A stretch of 59,747 nt of DNA from Planctomycetaceae bacterium (GTDB taxonomy: Bacteria > Planctomycetota > Planctomycetia > Pirellulales > Pirellulaceae). Below are positions 42,968 to 53,100 of this stretch, in pieces (position 1 is the first letter of the stretch; each line of letters starts with the position of its first letter). The notes beneath the pieces were generated by a model. It searched no databases. It was not told the origin of the DNA and worked only from the letters and a program-made list of their open reading frames with translations. A program made the translations under genes and the position numbers. Location: contig JACKHN010000036.1 of NCBI GenBank assembly GCA_020638975.1, positions 1-59,747 on the forward strand, in the 5' to 3' direction.

Positions 42968-45900
42968 CTAGGTGAAGTCTTCCCAAAGAGGGGCGATGTC
43001 GTCAGCAATCACATCGAGTAAGGCGGTAATTTTAGGGTGGCCCGAGTCAAATTGCGAATACAGAGCCAATGCGTCGTCGATTCTCGTAGGTGACGAAGGA
43101 ACGACATGAGGGACGATAAGGAACGTTGCCCGCGCGGTGAAATCACTAGTCTTTGAGTCACGCGTTCCAATATCCGATGCTGAAAGTGTATTGGTGCTGA
43201 GCGCGTCAACAGGCACGAGCAGCGGGGCAGATCTCGAATCGTCGCTGGGACTCGCCAAACTTGGTTCCGCTACCGAGAACTCGCCTTCTCCAGATGACGC
43301 CGACTGCAGCAACCGATTTATGACCAGCAAAACATCGATCGGCGAGACGAAGCCATCTCCGTCAACATCAAAGAACGCGTTAATCTCGACGGCGCCAAGT
43401 TGGTGGGGGCCTCGGTCATTCAATTCGTTGATGATGAGCAACGCATCGAGCGGTGCGACGATACCATCTCCCGTCACATCCGTCGGTTGAATGACGTTCT
43501 GCCAAGATCTAGTGACGGCGACCGAGACGGTTGCGGTTGCAGTTCTCCCCAAAGCGTCCACCACCGTGTACGAAAATGTGTCTACTCCCGTAAAGTCTGA
43601 CAACGGTTCGTAGCTGATGGCACCATTCGAAACGATCGAAACCACGGCACCACTCTCGGTATCGCCAACTGATTGGATCGCGAGAACGCCATTTCGTGCC
43701 GCGAGTGTGATGTCACCGTAACGGATATCCTGTTCGGGAACACGTTCGGCGGGATTCAAATAGGCGACGTCGGCGACCGGGCTGTTGTCTGCCGGCTGTG
43801 CGTCAAGCGTAACGTCCCAACGAAGTTCGGCATCGTTCGTTAGAACTTTCAGCCGATTAATGTCCGTGCCTCCGGCAACGATAAAGGAATCGTCCACGAC
43901 ACGAGGACCGGTCGCAGCAAAGGCGAGCCTAAACAACTCGATTTCGTCCGTTCCAAGAGCTTGCAATCCGGTCTGGAGGGCACCAACGTCGTCGATTCGA
44001 CCTTCCGGAAGGACTTTACCTGATGTTGCATTCTGGTAGGCGGAACCAAACCTTACATCCAACACCGATGGTTCCGTTGTGGTCATTGCGGGCGTAATGT
44101 CGCCAACATCATAGGTCACGTCCAGGTAGACTGCGCCGATTCCCAAATCGCCATCGCTCGGCGAGCGTAGATCCTGAACGAGAGAGCGCACGACGAACGG
44201 CTCGTCGGCGACAACCTCGGAGATTGGATCACCAGCAGCGTCAATCGCTTGCAAGCGAATACTGACGGGTCGCGGCACAACGTCGATTGCAACCGTCACA
44301 ACTGAAGACTCTGCTTCTCCATCCGATACAGAGTAAGTAAAGCTATCGCCGCCTAAATAGCCCACATCAGGTGAATACGTAAACGAACCGTCCGCTTCCA
44401 GTTGCAAGCTGCCATGCGTGGTAGTTTGAACCAAATGTACCTCAAGCGAGTCGCCATCGTGATCGATGTCGTTCTTTAAGACCCCCAAGTTCGCATTAAC
44501 CTCCAAGGTTCGATTCTCGCGAGTTCGATAGAGATCATTCGCCGCGATAGGGGCATCGTTCACTGGTAAAACGCTAACCGAAACGGGAATTTGCGTCTCG
44601 CCGTCCAACGAGTAGGTGAACGTCTCGACGCCATTAAAATTGGCGACCGGCGTGTAAAGCAGCGACTTCCCATCGTCAGCAATCGAAATCCGGCCACCTG
44701 CGTTCCCAGCACTGACGGACGCAATCACGCCATCGCCAGCGGACTCGATGATGTCGATCGATGCACTTCCGTAGCGAATCCGATCGTACGGAACTGGCTC
44801 CACAGGTTCGTAAAACAACACGTCAGACCGAGGAAGATCATCCGCAGGATCGGCCTGGAACGTCGACGTTCCAGAATTCGCGACGTCGTTTTCAAGTACC
44901 GCGATACTCGTGGCTGCATCTTCGAGAATCTCGATCGAATCCGCTGCGCCCCGAGACTGCGAAGCGCGAAAGCGTGCCGAAAGCAACAAGAACTCGCGCG
45001 ATCCGAGTGGCGTCGTTGCCGTTTGAAACGCACCGATTTCATTGAGAATGCCTGCCACCGAAGCATCGCGATGACCTCCATTTTGGTAGTCGGCCCCTAG
45101 TTCAATCACGGGACCAACTGGGCCAACTTGCGACGCAACGACGTGAACGTTCGACCGTTCGTATAACAAGTCAAAGTAGGCAGCATAGACGCCGCGGTCA
45201 GCGCCTGGGTCGCGAGGACGCAAGTCGCGCACCAGCGCTTGCACGAGGAACTCCTGGCCGGCTGCAACCGTTGAGATTTCATTTCCTTCCAGGTCGGTTG
45301 TCACCAAGCGAATTCCCAACTCGTCGTCTAGCTCCGCAGTCGGCTGCAGGTGTACTGTTACCTCTCCGGTACTCGTTCCCGCTGGGCCCGAAATCGTATA
45401 GGTAAACTGTTCGCTGCCATCGAAATCGACAGGTGGCGTGTACGTGATTGCGAGTCCATTCGCAGCAATTTCAACGGCTCCGCGCAACCCCGAGGCATCC
45501 ACAGCAACAACGGCCAGTTCTCCCTCACGGAGATTAACATCGTTTTCAAGGACGGCGAACGTCTGAGCCACCGAGGAATCGCCCACCGCATAGCTATCAT
45601 CCACGGCGATCACTGCAGGAATAATCGTCACTGCTATGCGACCAAACTTGATATCTTCAACCGCTACCGACTCGTCGATGCCGTACAGCAAGGTCTGACC
45701 GAAGGGGTCGTTCTCTGATGGGTTCGCCTCAAATACAAGTCGACCTGGTGCAACAGCATGGAACGGCACGCGAAATACCTCAAACGCACCGGCACCTAAA
45801 GGGTCCGTTCCCGAGAAACCACCGACCTCGTCAATTAGCCCTACGACGGATGTGTCACCAATATGATCGTTCGGGTACAAAGTCCCAAAGTCGATCGGTC

Positions 45901-47029
45901 CAGCAACCTCGGCGATACCAGTCGTATACTCCACGTCGAGGTACGCTCCAAACACACCCTCGGGAATATCGCGTAGATCTTCAGCGGTGACGTGCAAGAC
46001 GAAATTTTCTCCGACGGTAACTGCGGCAACGGGCCTGCCCGTCACATCGGTGACGCTCAGCGCATACCCGACGAGATCCTCTTGCGAATCCACTCGATTG
46101 ACGTCAACGCGGACACTCGCGGTATCGAATTCACCCTCAGCCGTGATTCGGTAAGTAAACTGTTCAATGCCGACAAATCCAGGATTCGGCGTATAGATGA
46201 GTTGCGTTCCGTCGTCCGCGATCACCAACTCGCCGTGCAAATTCTCGGACTCGACACTGACAATTTGGAGCGGACTGCCAGTCGCGCTCTTATCGTTTGT
46301 CAACACGTCGAGGACGTTCTCGGTGCTATTCTCGTCGACAACCAAGAAATCGGCGACAGCGTCGACAACCGACCCCGGCAGCGGATCCAAGATTTGAACG
46401 GTCAGATCTCCGTACGTTACCAAGTCCGTCGAGATCGCATCGTCGATGTTAAAAAGCAAGGTATCGTGTGCCGGAAATTCCTCAGCCGGATTGGAAGTAA
46501 TGTGAACTTCGCCGGTCTGAGTCGCGATTAACCGAATGCCCGCTAAAGCTTGCTCTCCGCCTCCGGGAGGCTCTACGGTATTCGATAGAGTTCCCAACTC
46601 GTCGACTTGACCGGGGGATATCTCGCCCGTGCGTCCATTTCCGAAACCGCTCCCGAAGACCAATGCGGACTGCCCCGGGTCACCAGCGACGGTGAAGAAC
46701 TCCGATGGATAAAGGAGGTCGAGATAGGCCGCGAATACGCCGGATGCTTCAGGACGGAGGTCGTTGACACTGGCCAACAAGACAAATTCTTCACCCTGGT
46801 GGAGTGCTTCCAGGGGAAGCAAGGTCTGAGGATCGACGATGCTCAACCGGATGGCGACCAACGGGTCGGAGCCTTCGCCCTCGGCAGACACGCTTGCTAT
46901 GCCAAGATCACCCGCCAATAGATTTCGATCTTCTAGCGACTCCAATCGTAAGGGTCGGCGGCGCGCAACCCAACTTGCAGACTTTGACGACCGTCGACGC
47001 TGATGTCGCGTCGCCTTGGGCTTTCTCAT
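42968..47029 (-). CDS. LEDRNLLA-motif protein with four cohesin-like modules and a dockerin
   Basis: A 1353-residue protein. The ATG at 47029 (MRKPKATRHQRRR) is preceded by AGGAGG about 13 bases upstream and AGAGG about 8 bases upstream; the longer open frame to 47299 adds 90 unrelated residues and overlaps the upstream gene. LESLEDRNLLAGD is at 29-41, followed by SAEGEG. Four modules share the pattern DLR...GV(F/Y)(A/G)AYLDLLY ... GLIDEVGGF ... NPxExxPxxDTLLF ... YGxIxI, at about 55-210, 314-470, 567-760 and 918-1115. They alternate with cadherin-like modules (VLTNDKS, FTYRI). Modules 3 and 4 are interrupted by the start of the following cadherin-like module. The C-terminal dockerin pair (DVTGDGIVAPLDALLIINEL and DVDGDGFVSPIDVLLVINRL) is followed by SSGEGEF. 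The module layout resembles cohesin, which would suit a scaffold; homology is not proven. Confidence 0.88.
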   Translation of the reverse strand: MRKPKATRHQRRRSSKSASWVARRRPLRLESLEDRNLLAGDLGIASVSAEGEGSDPLVAIRLSIVDPQTLLPLEALHQGEEFVLLASVNDLRPEASGVFAAYLDLLYPSEFFTVAGDPGQSALVFGSGFGNGRTGEISPGQVDELGTLSNTVEPPGGGEQALAGIRLIATQTGEVHITSNPAEEFPAHDTLLFNIDDAISTDLVTYGDLTVQILDPLPGSVVDAVADFLVVDENSTENVLDVLTNDKSATGSPLQIVSVESENLHGELVIADDGTQLIYTPNPGFVGIEQFTYRITAEGEFDTASVRVDVNRVDSQEDLVGYALSVTDVTGRPVAAVTVGENFVLHVTAEDLRDIPEGVFGAYLDVEYTTGIAEVAGPIDFGTLYPNDHIGDTSVVGLIDEVGGFSGTDPLGAGAFEVFRVPFHAVAPGRLVFEANPSENDPFGQTLLYGIDESVAVEDIKFGRIAVTIIPAVIAVDDSYAVGDSSVAQTFAVLENDVNLREGELAVVAVDASGLRGAVEIAANGLAITYTPPVDFDGSEQFTYTISGPAGTSTGEVTVHLQPTAELDDELGIRLVTTDLEGNEISTVAAGQEFLVQALVRDLRPRDPGADRGVYAAYFDLLYERSNVHVVASQVGPVGPVIELGADYQNGGHRDASVAGILNEIGAFQTATTPLGSREFLLLSARFRASQSRGAADSIEILEDAATSIAVLENDVANSGTSTFQADPADDLPRSDVLFYEPVEPVPYDRIRYGSASIDIIESAGDGVIASVSAGNAGGRISIADDGKSLLYTPVANFNGVETFTYSLDGETQIPVSVSVLPVNDAPIAANDLYRTRENRTLEVNANLGVLKNDIDHDGDSLEVHLVQTTTHGSLQLEADGSFTYSPDVGYLGGDSFTYSVSDGEAESSVVTVAIDVVPRPVSIRLQAIDAAGDPISEVVADEPFVVRSLVQDLRSPSDGDLGIGAVYLDVTYDVGDITPAMTTTEPSVLDVRFGSAYQNATSGKVLPEGRIDDVGALQTGLQALGTDEIELFRLAFAATGPRVVDDSFIVAGGTDINRLKVLTNDAELRWDVTLDAQPADNSPVADVAYLNPAERVPEQDIRYGDITLAARNGVLAIQSVGDTESGAVVSIVSNGAISYEPLSDFTGVDTFSYTVVDALGRTATATVSVAVTRSWQNVIQPTDVTGDGIVAPLDALLIINELNDRGPHQLGAVEINAFFDVDGDGFVSPIDVLLVINRLLQSASSGEGEFSVAEPSLASPSDDSRSAPLLVPVDALSTNTLSASDIGTRDSKTSDFTARATFLIVPHVVPSSPTRIDDALALYSQFDSGHPKITALLDVIADDIAPLWEDFT

Positions 47030-47055
47030 CACAGGTTCCTCTCCTCCTGAAACCA

Positions 47056-47069
47056 TTCCCAATTGGGAA
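47056..47069. promoter_or_regulatory. Perfect 14-base palindrome in the leader of the 1353-residue gene
   Basis: TTCCCAATTGGGAA lies 26 bases upstream of the ATG at 47029, just ahead of the Shine-Dalgarno sequence. It could be an operator or a small leader hairpin controlling translation. No second copy was noticed upstream of the other giant-family genes. Confidence 0.35.
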
Positions 47070-47271
47070 GACGGTCGATAGCTCGTTCGCGGAGCTTTGA
47101 CGTTGCGTAGACACACGTTAAACGCAAACACCAAGCCTGTTCCACGTCGCGGACATTTTACGCGAAAGATGGACGCACTGCTACTAAAACGTGAGATAAA
47201 AACGGCCCCGTCGAGGGATTTACCCAGAAAAGGGAGAGAGGGCGGAGCGAAGGCTTCGGCTTCGGAATTCG

Positions 47272-49953
47272 TTAAGCGGAGTCCTGAGAGAGGCCCCAAA
47301 AGGCGGCCAAGTCTTCCGCGAACGCTTCGATCGCATCTTCGATCGCGTCGGTCGTTAGCAGATCATCGCTGGCCGGCTTCGTAGCGACGTGGCTTAATCG
47401 CTGCGATTTCGCGACTTCCGCTGTTGCCTGGGGCGGCAACTGAACGCGCGGACTCGACTCGACAGTATGCTGTACGTTCGCATTCAAAGGCGAAGCCAGC
47501 GAGGCTGGATTCACTTCGACAGCCGCAGCAATTGTTTGAACGAATTCTCCCTCCGCCATTGGCGGTGCGGCGGCGACAACTGTAATCGGTGACGAGTCAC
47601 CTAGTAGGGGCGACTCGCCTTCAGAGGCCGCCGCTTCAATTGCGTTGATGACTTGTAGCACATCGATCGGAGCGACGCTCCCGTCCCCGTTGACATCCAA
47701 ATAGGGTGGGACCCCGTCGGCGATGACGAGTATCCGCGAGCCTTTGCTGTTCAAGTCGTTGATAATCTGAAGTGCATCGAGTGGCGAAACCGCTCCGTCG
47801 TTGTTGACGTCGAAACGATTGGTTTGATTTTGCCAACGGCTTGCAAAAGCGGCAAATCCGAAGTCCGCTGTTGCCATCAGTTCGTTGGTCGTTAATGAGA
47901 CGGATTTTGTTGTCGGAGAGGTCGCTTGTGAACCGCTCGGTCCAATAACTTGAACTTGATAAGTTCCCGGTTCCAAGTTGGGAATGGAGTAGGCTCCAAA
48001 AGCGTCCGTCACGGCGCTCGCCACAGGGCCGAATCGCAAGTTGTCTAACCGGACGCCCGTATCCGCATGTCCGCCCGCAAGTGCGTAGGCAATATCGGCG
48101 GTTGGCCGACTGAGCGTCATTGTCTCGAATTGGCCTGATGCAATCGCATCCGTCGTATAGCGAGCGAGCAAATTGTCATTCGCGTCGTAAATCTCGAGTC
48201 GTCCGTAGTCGACCGGATTGTTGCTAACGGCATCAATGCTCAACGTCGTCACTGGCGAAGTGAAGTCGATTCGTAGCTGTCGCGTACTAGAAGTCCATTC
48301 GGTCTGATAGATACTGCAAGCGCCGCCACTTGCCGTGAAGCTACACGCGCTGAATGCTTGGCTGCCGGTGGAACTCTGCCCCACGGATCGAGCGTAGACT
48401 TTGTCGCCCGACGTCGCGGAGCCAACCGCAGTCAGGGTCGCTGCAGCGTTCACATTACTGATCACCGCGTTCGGGTTGTGGTCGTCTGGCTCGATACGAT
48501 TCTGAAGGCTGATTGGCTGTCCGGATGCATTGACGAGCCGAACGGTGCTCCCCGCCAAACCGCCCTCTCCCGTGTCAATCACGCCATCTTGATCTGAGTC
48601 AGTAAATACGAAGCCACGAATGCCCGTTTGCTGCGTCGAAGCAGGCCGAGTTAGGTCGCCGACAAAGACTGGCGACGTCACACCTGATACTGCATCAATC
48701 GTACGAATCTCGACTTTGCTCGCAGTTGATGGGACAGCGAACCGTAGATCCAGCGTCGCAACGTAGGCATTCGGGCTCGCTGCCGTTTGCCAGGCGCCGC
48801 CATCGATCCGGTACTCGGCGCGACTGATCCGATTGATCGTGATGTCGTTCCGCAAGCTTTCCGTCGGCAAGGACGACTCGCGAGGGTTCAGATTCGGAAG
48901 TGTCTGCACCGAGGACTCGCCAACGAAACGATAGGTTCCGGTGCTCGGATCATACGAGCCCGTTCCTTCGAGCGAGTGTTCCACGTCCAGCACGTCAAAG
49001 ATCCCATCGCCATCCGAATCGCGCCACCCGAGCATCGCTAGTGAGGAAGCAGAACTGGTGTGCTGCTGGTAAGCGGTGCACAGCAATCCGCCGCCTTCTT
49101 CGCACGAACCGCGATCCATGATGCTTGGTTCGCGAATGACGCCCGGTGTGGGGTTATTCCAAGCATTCACATTCTGAGTGTCGTAATAACCACGACTCGA
49201 ATTGTAAGTCCCGCCACCCTGGTACTCATCCATCGCCCAAAAGATATGCCCTGTCTCATGAGCAATCGTACTGGCAGGGCGGCTGGCCAACGTCACGAGA
49301 AACAGGCCACCGGGAAACGCAAATGCCCGCTCCAAACCGCCGCTTGTTACGTCGAATTTATGGTCCGCGTCGTTCTCGTCGTTAACCACAAAAATGGTGA
49401 AGGCCCAGTTCGTGTTGTTGGCCACGCGTTGATTGTGGTTGTACGCGCGAACGTCGGTCGTGAAGGAACCCGTTGTGTTGACCTCGGAATTCAAGAAGTC
49501 GTAAATCCAGAACTGATAATCCGAGGCAGGCTGTGTGATCGGTTCAAAGCGAGTGGAGACGGGGGTATCAGCGTGTGTGAAGTCAATATTGAAAGACAAT
49601 TGATGCTTGTCAGTGATCCCCTCAAGCGTGTCGACCCACCACTGCAAACCTTCCGTCACCTTCTGCTTGACCGAGTTAATACTCGCTGACGTCCAATTCT
49701 CCTCCCGTGACGTACCGACAGTGGGATTATCGTTGCTTTGAACTTTATTCGATTCCAGCAGCACCACCGAGACATTGACCGTACCGAGCAAAAACTCGGC
49801 GGTATCATCAGGCTGGGCCCCAAACGGCGTCGCCGAGAGCGCGATCCGTTCTTCCAATGGCTCGAATCCGCTCAACCGATTGGAGGACCGCCCAGGCTTG
49901 CGGGCCTTTCGAGCGGCGGCTTTTCGAAGTTGGCGAATTCTTCGGAGCATCAT
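47272..49953 (-). CDS. LEERIALS-motif secreted metalloprotease with dockerin (M64-like)
   Basis: An 893-residue protein. The basic N-terminus leads to GFEPLEERIALSAT (29-42). The protease domain (about 55-330) has STIAHETGHIFWAMDEYQ: His232, Glu233 and His236 form HExxH, and Asp242-Glu243 follow as in the HEFGHxxxxLxDEY pattern of M64/IgA peptidases. A later EPSIMDRG could supply a Met-turn, and paired cysteines (SCEEGGGLLC) lie nearby. Next are an SdrD B-like domain (GFVFTDSDQDGVIDTGEGG), a carbohydrate-binding-like beta domain with cysteines, a second Cna/SdrD-type segment, and a dockerin pair (FDVNNDGAVSPLDALQIIND and LDVNGDGSVAPIDVLQVINA) followed by ASEGES. The tail ends AEDLAAFWGLSQDSA. 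It is probably an active extracellular zinc protease attached through its dockerin; it could process neighbouring giant proteins or external substrates. The next gene begins 242 bases downstream. Confidence 0.88.
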   Translation of the reverse strand: MMLRRIRQLRKAAARKARKPGRSSNRLSGFEPLEERIALSATPFGAQPDDTAEFLLGTVNVSVVLLESNKVQSNDNPTVGTSREENWTSASINSVKQKVTEGLQWWVDTLEGITDKHQLSFNIDFTHADTPVSTRFEPITQPASDYQFWIYDFLNSEVNTTGSFTTDVRAYNHNQRVANNTNWAFTIFVVNDENDADHKFDVTSGGLERAFAFPGGLFLVTLASRPASTIAHETGHIFWAMDEYQGGGTYNSSRGYYDTQNVNAWNNPTPGVIREPSIMDRGSCEEGGGLLCTAYQQHTSSASSLAMLGWRDSDGDGIFDVLDVEHSLEGTGSYDPSTGTYRFVGESSVQTLPNLNPRESSLPTESLRNDITINRISRAEYRIDGGAWQTAASPNAYVATLDLRFAVPSTASKVEIRTIDAVSGVTSPVFVGDLTRPASTQQTGIRGFVFTDSDQDGVIDTGEGGLAGSTVRLVNASGQPISLQNRIEPDDHNPNAVISNVNAAATLTAVGSATSGDKVYARSVGQSSTGSQAFSACSFTASGGACSIYQTEWTSSTRQLRIDFTSPVTTLSIDAVSNNPVDYGRLEIYDANDNLLARYTTDAIASGQFETMTLSRPTADIAYALAGGHADTGVRLDNLRFGPVASAVTDAFGAYSIPNLEPGTYQVQVIGPSGSQATSPTTKSVSLTTNELMATADFGFAAFASRWQNQTNRFDVNNDGAVSPLDALQIINDLNSKGSRILVIADGVPPYLDVNGDGSVAPIDVLQVINAIEAAASEGESPLLGDSSPITVVAAAPPMAEGEFVQTIAAAVEVNPASLASPLNANVQHTVESSPRVQLPPQATAEVAKSQRLSHVATKPASDDLLTTDAIEDAIEAFAEDLAAFWGLSQDSA

Positions 49954-50118
49954 GGGTAACTTGGCCGTTCCGGTAGCGGTGAAATGACGAGGGCCTTACC
50001 GGATCATAATCCGGTTCTGAAAATCCCTCAATGAAATGACCGAGAAGGAATAGGCCAGCCGCGCAAAATGCGTGCGCAAGTGCCGATTATGAGGGTTGTT
50101 GTGTTCGGAGTGCCAGGA

Positions 50119-53100
50119 TTACACCCAGTCCCCAAAGATGTCATCGACACCTGACGCCCAAGTTTGATCAAGCGTCAAATCATCTAACTCGTCAACTTCA
50201 CCCCTATCCGAGCGGGCAGTTTCGACACCCTCGCCGACGATGGCACTTGTGAACGTGTCGATACGACCAAACACTTCATCATTCGTGCTGACGCGTACTG
50301 CTTCGAATTTCGCTTCGCGAACTTGTGACTGGGCTTCGTATTGGTCGTAGACGTCGATTCGTTGATCGATCAAGACGTCCGACGTCAGTAGGGTAAGCGA
50401 ATCAACCGCCGCCCCCTTCGAGGCGATCGGCGTGACAGCCATGTTGGCTTCACCTTCGGCCTGAAGACCGGCACCGTTCAACGCATTTACCACCAACAGC
50501 ACGTCAATCGGACCGACGGATCCATCGCCGTTTGTGTCGATCTTATTCGGATTGCCCGCGGGAGCGGACGGAAGTGGTCCAGCTCCGTTTGCGTTGATGT
50601 AGTTGATGATGATCAACGCATCCAATGGCACAACGAAGTTGTTCTGATCGACGTCCAGCGGTTTCGCTGAATTGTGCCACGGATTCCCGACAATCGTCAC
50701 GCGATAGTCTTCGACTTCTCCGTCCGTCGCCGGCCCTGTGGGACGCAGGTTGCCTGAACCGCTAAACCGGAATCGAGCAAACGTATTTCCAGGAGTCGCG
50801 ATCCCCGGAACGTTTACCGTTAGTACGTTCTGGCCACCGCTCAGGAGTCGAGACGTGAAGATCTGTTCGTTTGCGTCGTTCCAATCGCCGTCTTGGTTGA
50901 AATCGATCCAAGCGTCGAGTTGGCCGCTCGCCGATGCCGTTACGGTAATCATCGCGTTCGATCCGCCAACAAGATCTGTATTGAAGACGACGCCATCCTC
51001 GTCATCCAAGCGATCCTTGTCATCGCCATCCGCTAGGGCCGATGGCTGTCCGTCGAAATCGACGTCGACACTAGCCCCCAAGAAGAAGTCCCCGACCACA
51101 TCGTGACGCGCTCCGTCATCGACCAGTCGCGTGGGGTAAGGTGATGGTGCATCACCATAGTCGACACCACTGCCTACTGAAATCGTGAAGCGAGTCGTGC
51201 CGTCATCCCGATTCGGTTTCAAAGGATTGCCTGCGATATCAACGATGTCCGAACGCAGGAATGTCGCCAAGCCTGTCACATTCGAGACGCCTTCGATGTT
51301 GATGTCCGGTCCTTTCACCGTGGCAATTACGTCGCGCAGGCGGTTACTGGTTCGTGCCACTCCGATTGCATTCGCAATCGATTGAGCCATCTCGGCTTCT
51401 GTGAAGATCGGCGTCAGCGAGGACACTCCCGCCGTGAACGAACTGCCCACCTGGAACGGAACCGCAACCGACGCTGCGGTGCCTGGCAACCCGACCTGCG
51501 TGAAACTGCTCTTCGTGAGATCCAATGAGTGCAACGACGTGCCGCCTAGTCGAATGACGCCGTTACCAGCATTACTTGGCGAAAGACCGACACCGCCGTT
51601 GCGAATTGCGATGGCAATTGCGTTGACCAATTGTCCCGTTGTGGTCGAAGCATTGTAGGTCACGACGATCCGAGGATGCGAGTCTGGATCGTCTGGAGCG
51701 ACGATGCCATCGCTGTCCAATTCGATCGTAAACAGATTAGTTCCATCGCTAATCGTCAGTTCTTCACCGTCCATGATCTTCGTCAGATCCAGCGCGCCCG
51801 CAACGGTCGGCACGCGGATACCGAACTCTTGCGTCGCCCCGGGTGTGCCCGACAAGATTAGCTTGCTAGGCGGAGGGAGTGTACCATCCGGAAGAGGCGT
51901 GCTGTTCGTGACGTCAATGATGTGTTGGAACTGGCCGCCAACATTGATCAATCCATTGCTGAGCGCCACGTAGCTCGGAGTGAGTCCAAGGCCTTCCAGC
52001 GTGATCGCGGAAACAATCGACTGCGCGATCTGTTCGTTCGTTTGGCTGAACGAGAACGGAATCGCTCGGTCACCGATCGTAAGACCACCCTGCGAGGTGA
52101 ACTCAAAGACCACGCGACGTACGCCATTATCGATACTGAACGTTTGGCCGTCTTCGATACCGCCAACTTGCCCTGTCGCCGTCAAAGTTGAATTCGACAG
52201 GTCAACGATATGTGCACTCTTTGTCCCGAGATGCACTGCGCGACCCCCGAAATTCTGCAAATTGACAGGACTCAATTCAAGATCGGCGTCGGCGAGTCCG
52301 ATCGCCTGCACGATGGATGTCGCTAAAGTATTCGCAGAATCGGTAACTTTGAAGGGGATGGGAATGCGACCGGTCGTCACGAACCCATCCAAATCAAACT
52401 CGAAGACTTGCGTCAAGGATGTGGCGGTGTTCGTCACTGTAATCGTGTCGCGGTCACGAATCGTTGCACCACCAGTTTTCGGAATCTGTAATGCGAGCGT
52501 CTGCGGAACTTGTAAGACATATCCACTATCGAACTCGAAGTTCACGGAATTGCCATACTCGTCGGTGAGGCCAAACGAATCCCCGTCAACGACTTCGGTC
52601 CCATTGGGAGCCGAGATCTCCAACCCACGGGAATTCGACAACTCGATGTCGTATTTGCGATCGATCTCCCAGATACCCGCGAGTGGTGTCAAACGGATGA
52701 TGTTGTTCGTGGCGTCGTAGCTAAACTTGTAATCAACTCCCGCGACCAGCTTTTCGTCGTCACGGAAGACGGTCACTCGATCGGCCCGCACCGAAGCGTC
52801 GCTCGCACCTGTCCCATCTTGCGGATCGTTCGGCTCGATACCATCGAGCAATTGGATGGAAAAGTTCTGCACGACTTGATTCGTCAAGTTCACATACGTC
52901 ACGCGACCATCGCTATCAAACCCAAGTGCATCATTATCGCGAGGCGATATCAGCACGGCCGTCGGACCGGCAAAATCTGCCCGATCCAACGCACCGCGAT
53001 CTTTGAAAACATTTGAGCCCTGTCCTGGTGCTGATGCAACGGCTGGATCATCAACGCGACTTTGGCCGATGGCGTCCATATCGGGAGCTAAAATCGGCGA

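Noticed and set aside
42606..42986. 126-codon minus-strand frame between two giant-family genes
   Set aside because: It starts inside the end of the upstream gene in another frame; its composition is unlike a folded protein and no domain is visible. More likely leader DNA.
47030..47299. 90-residue N-terminal extension of the 1353-residue protein
   Set aside because: It overlaps the end of the protease gene, and the AGGAGG plus basic LEDRNLLA start at 47029 matches the other family members.
38455..49953. Type I secretion by RTX-like calcium repeats
   Set aside because: No GGxGxDxxx nonapeptide arrays and no ABC transporter were seen; the calcium motifs present are dockerin EF-hands and Asp-rich loops.
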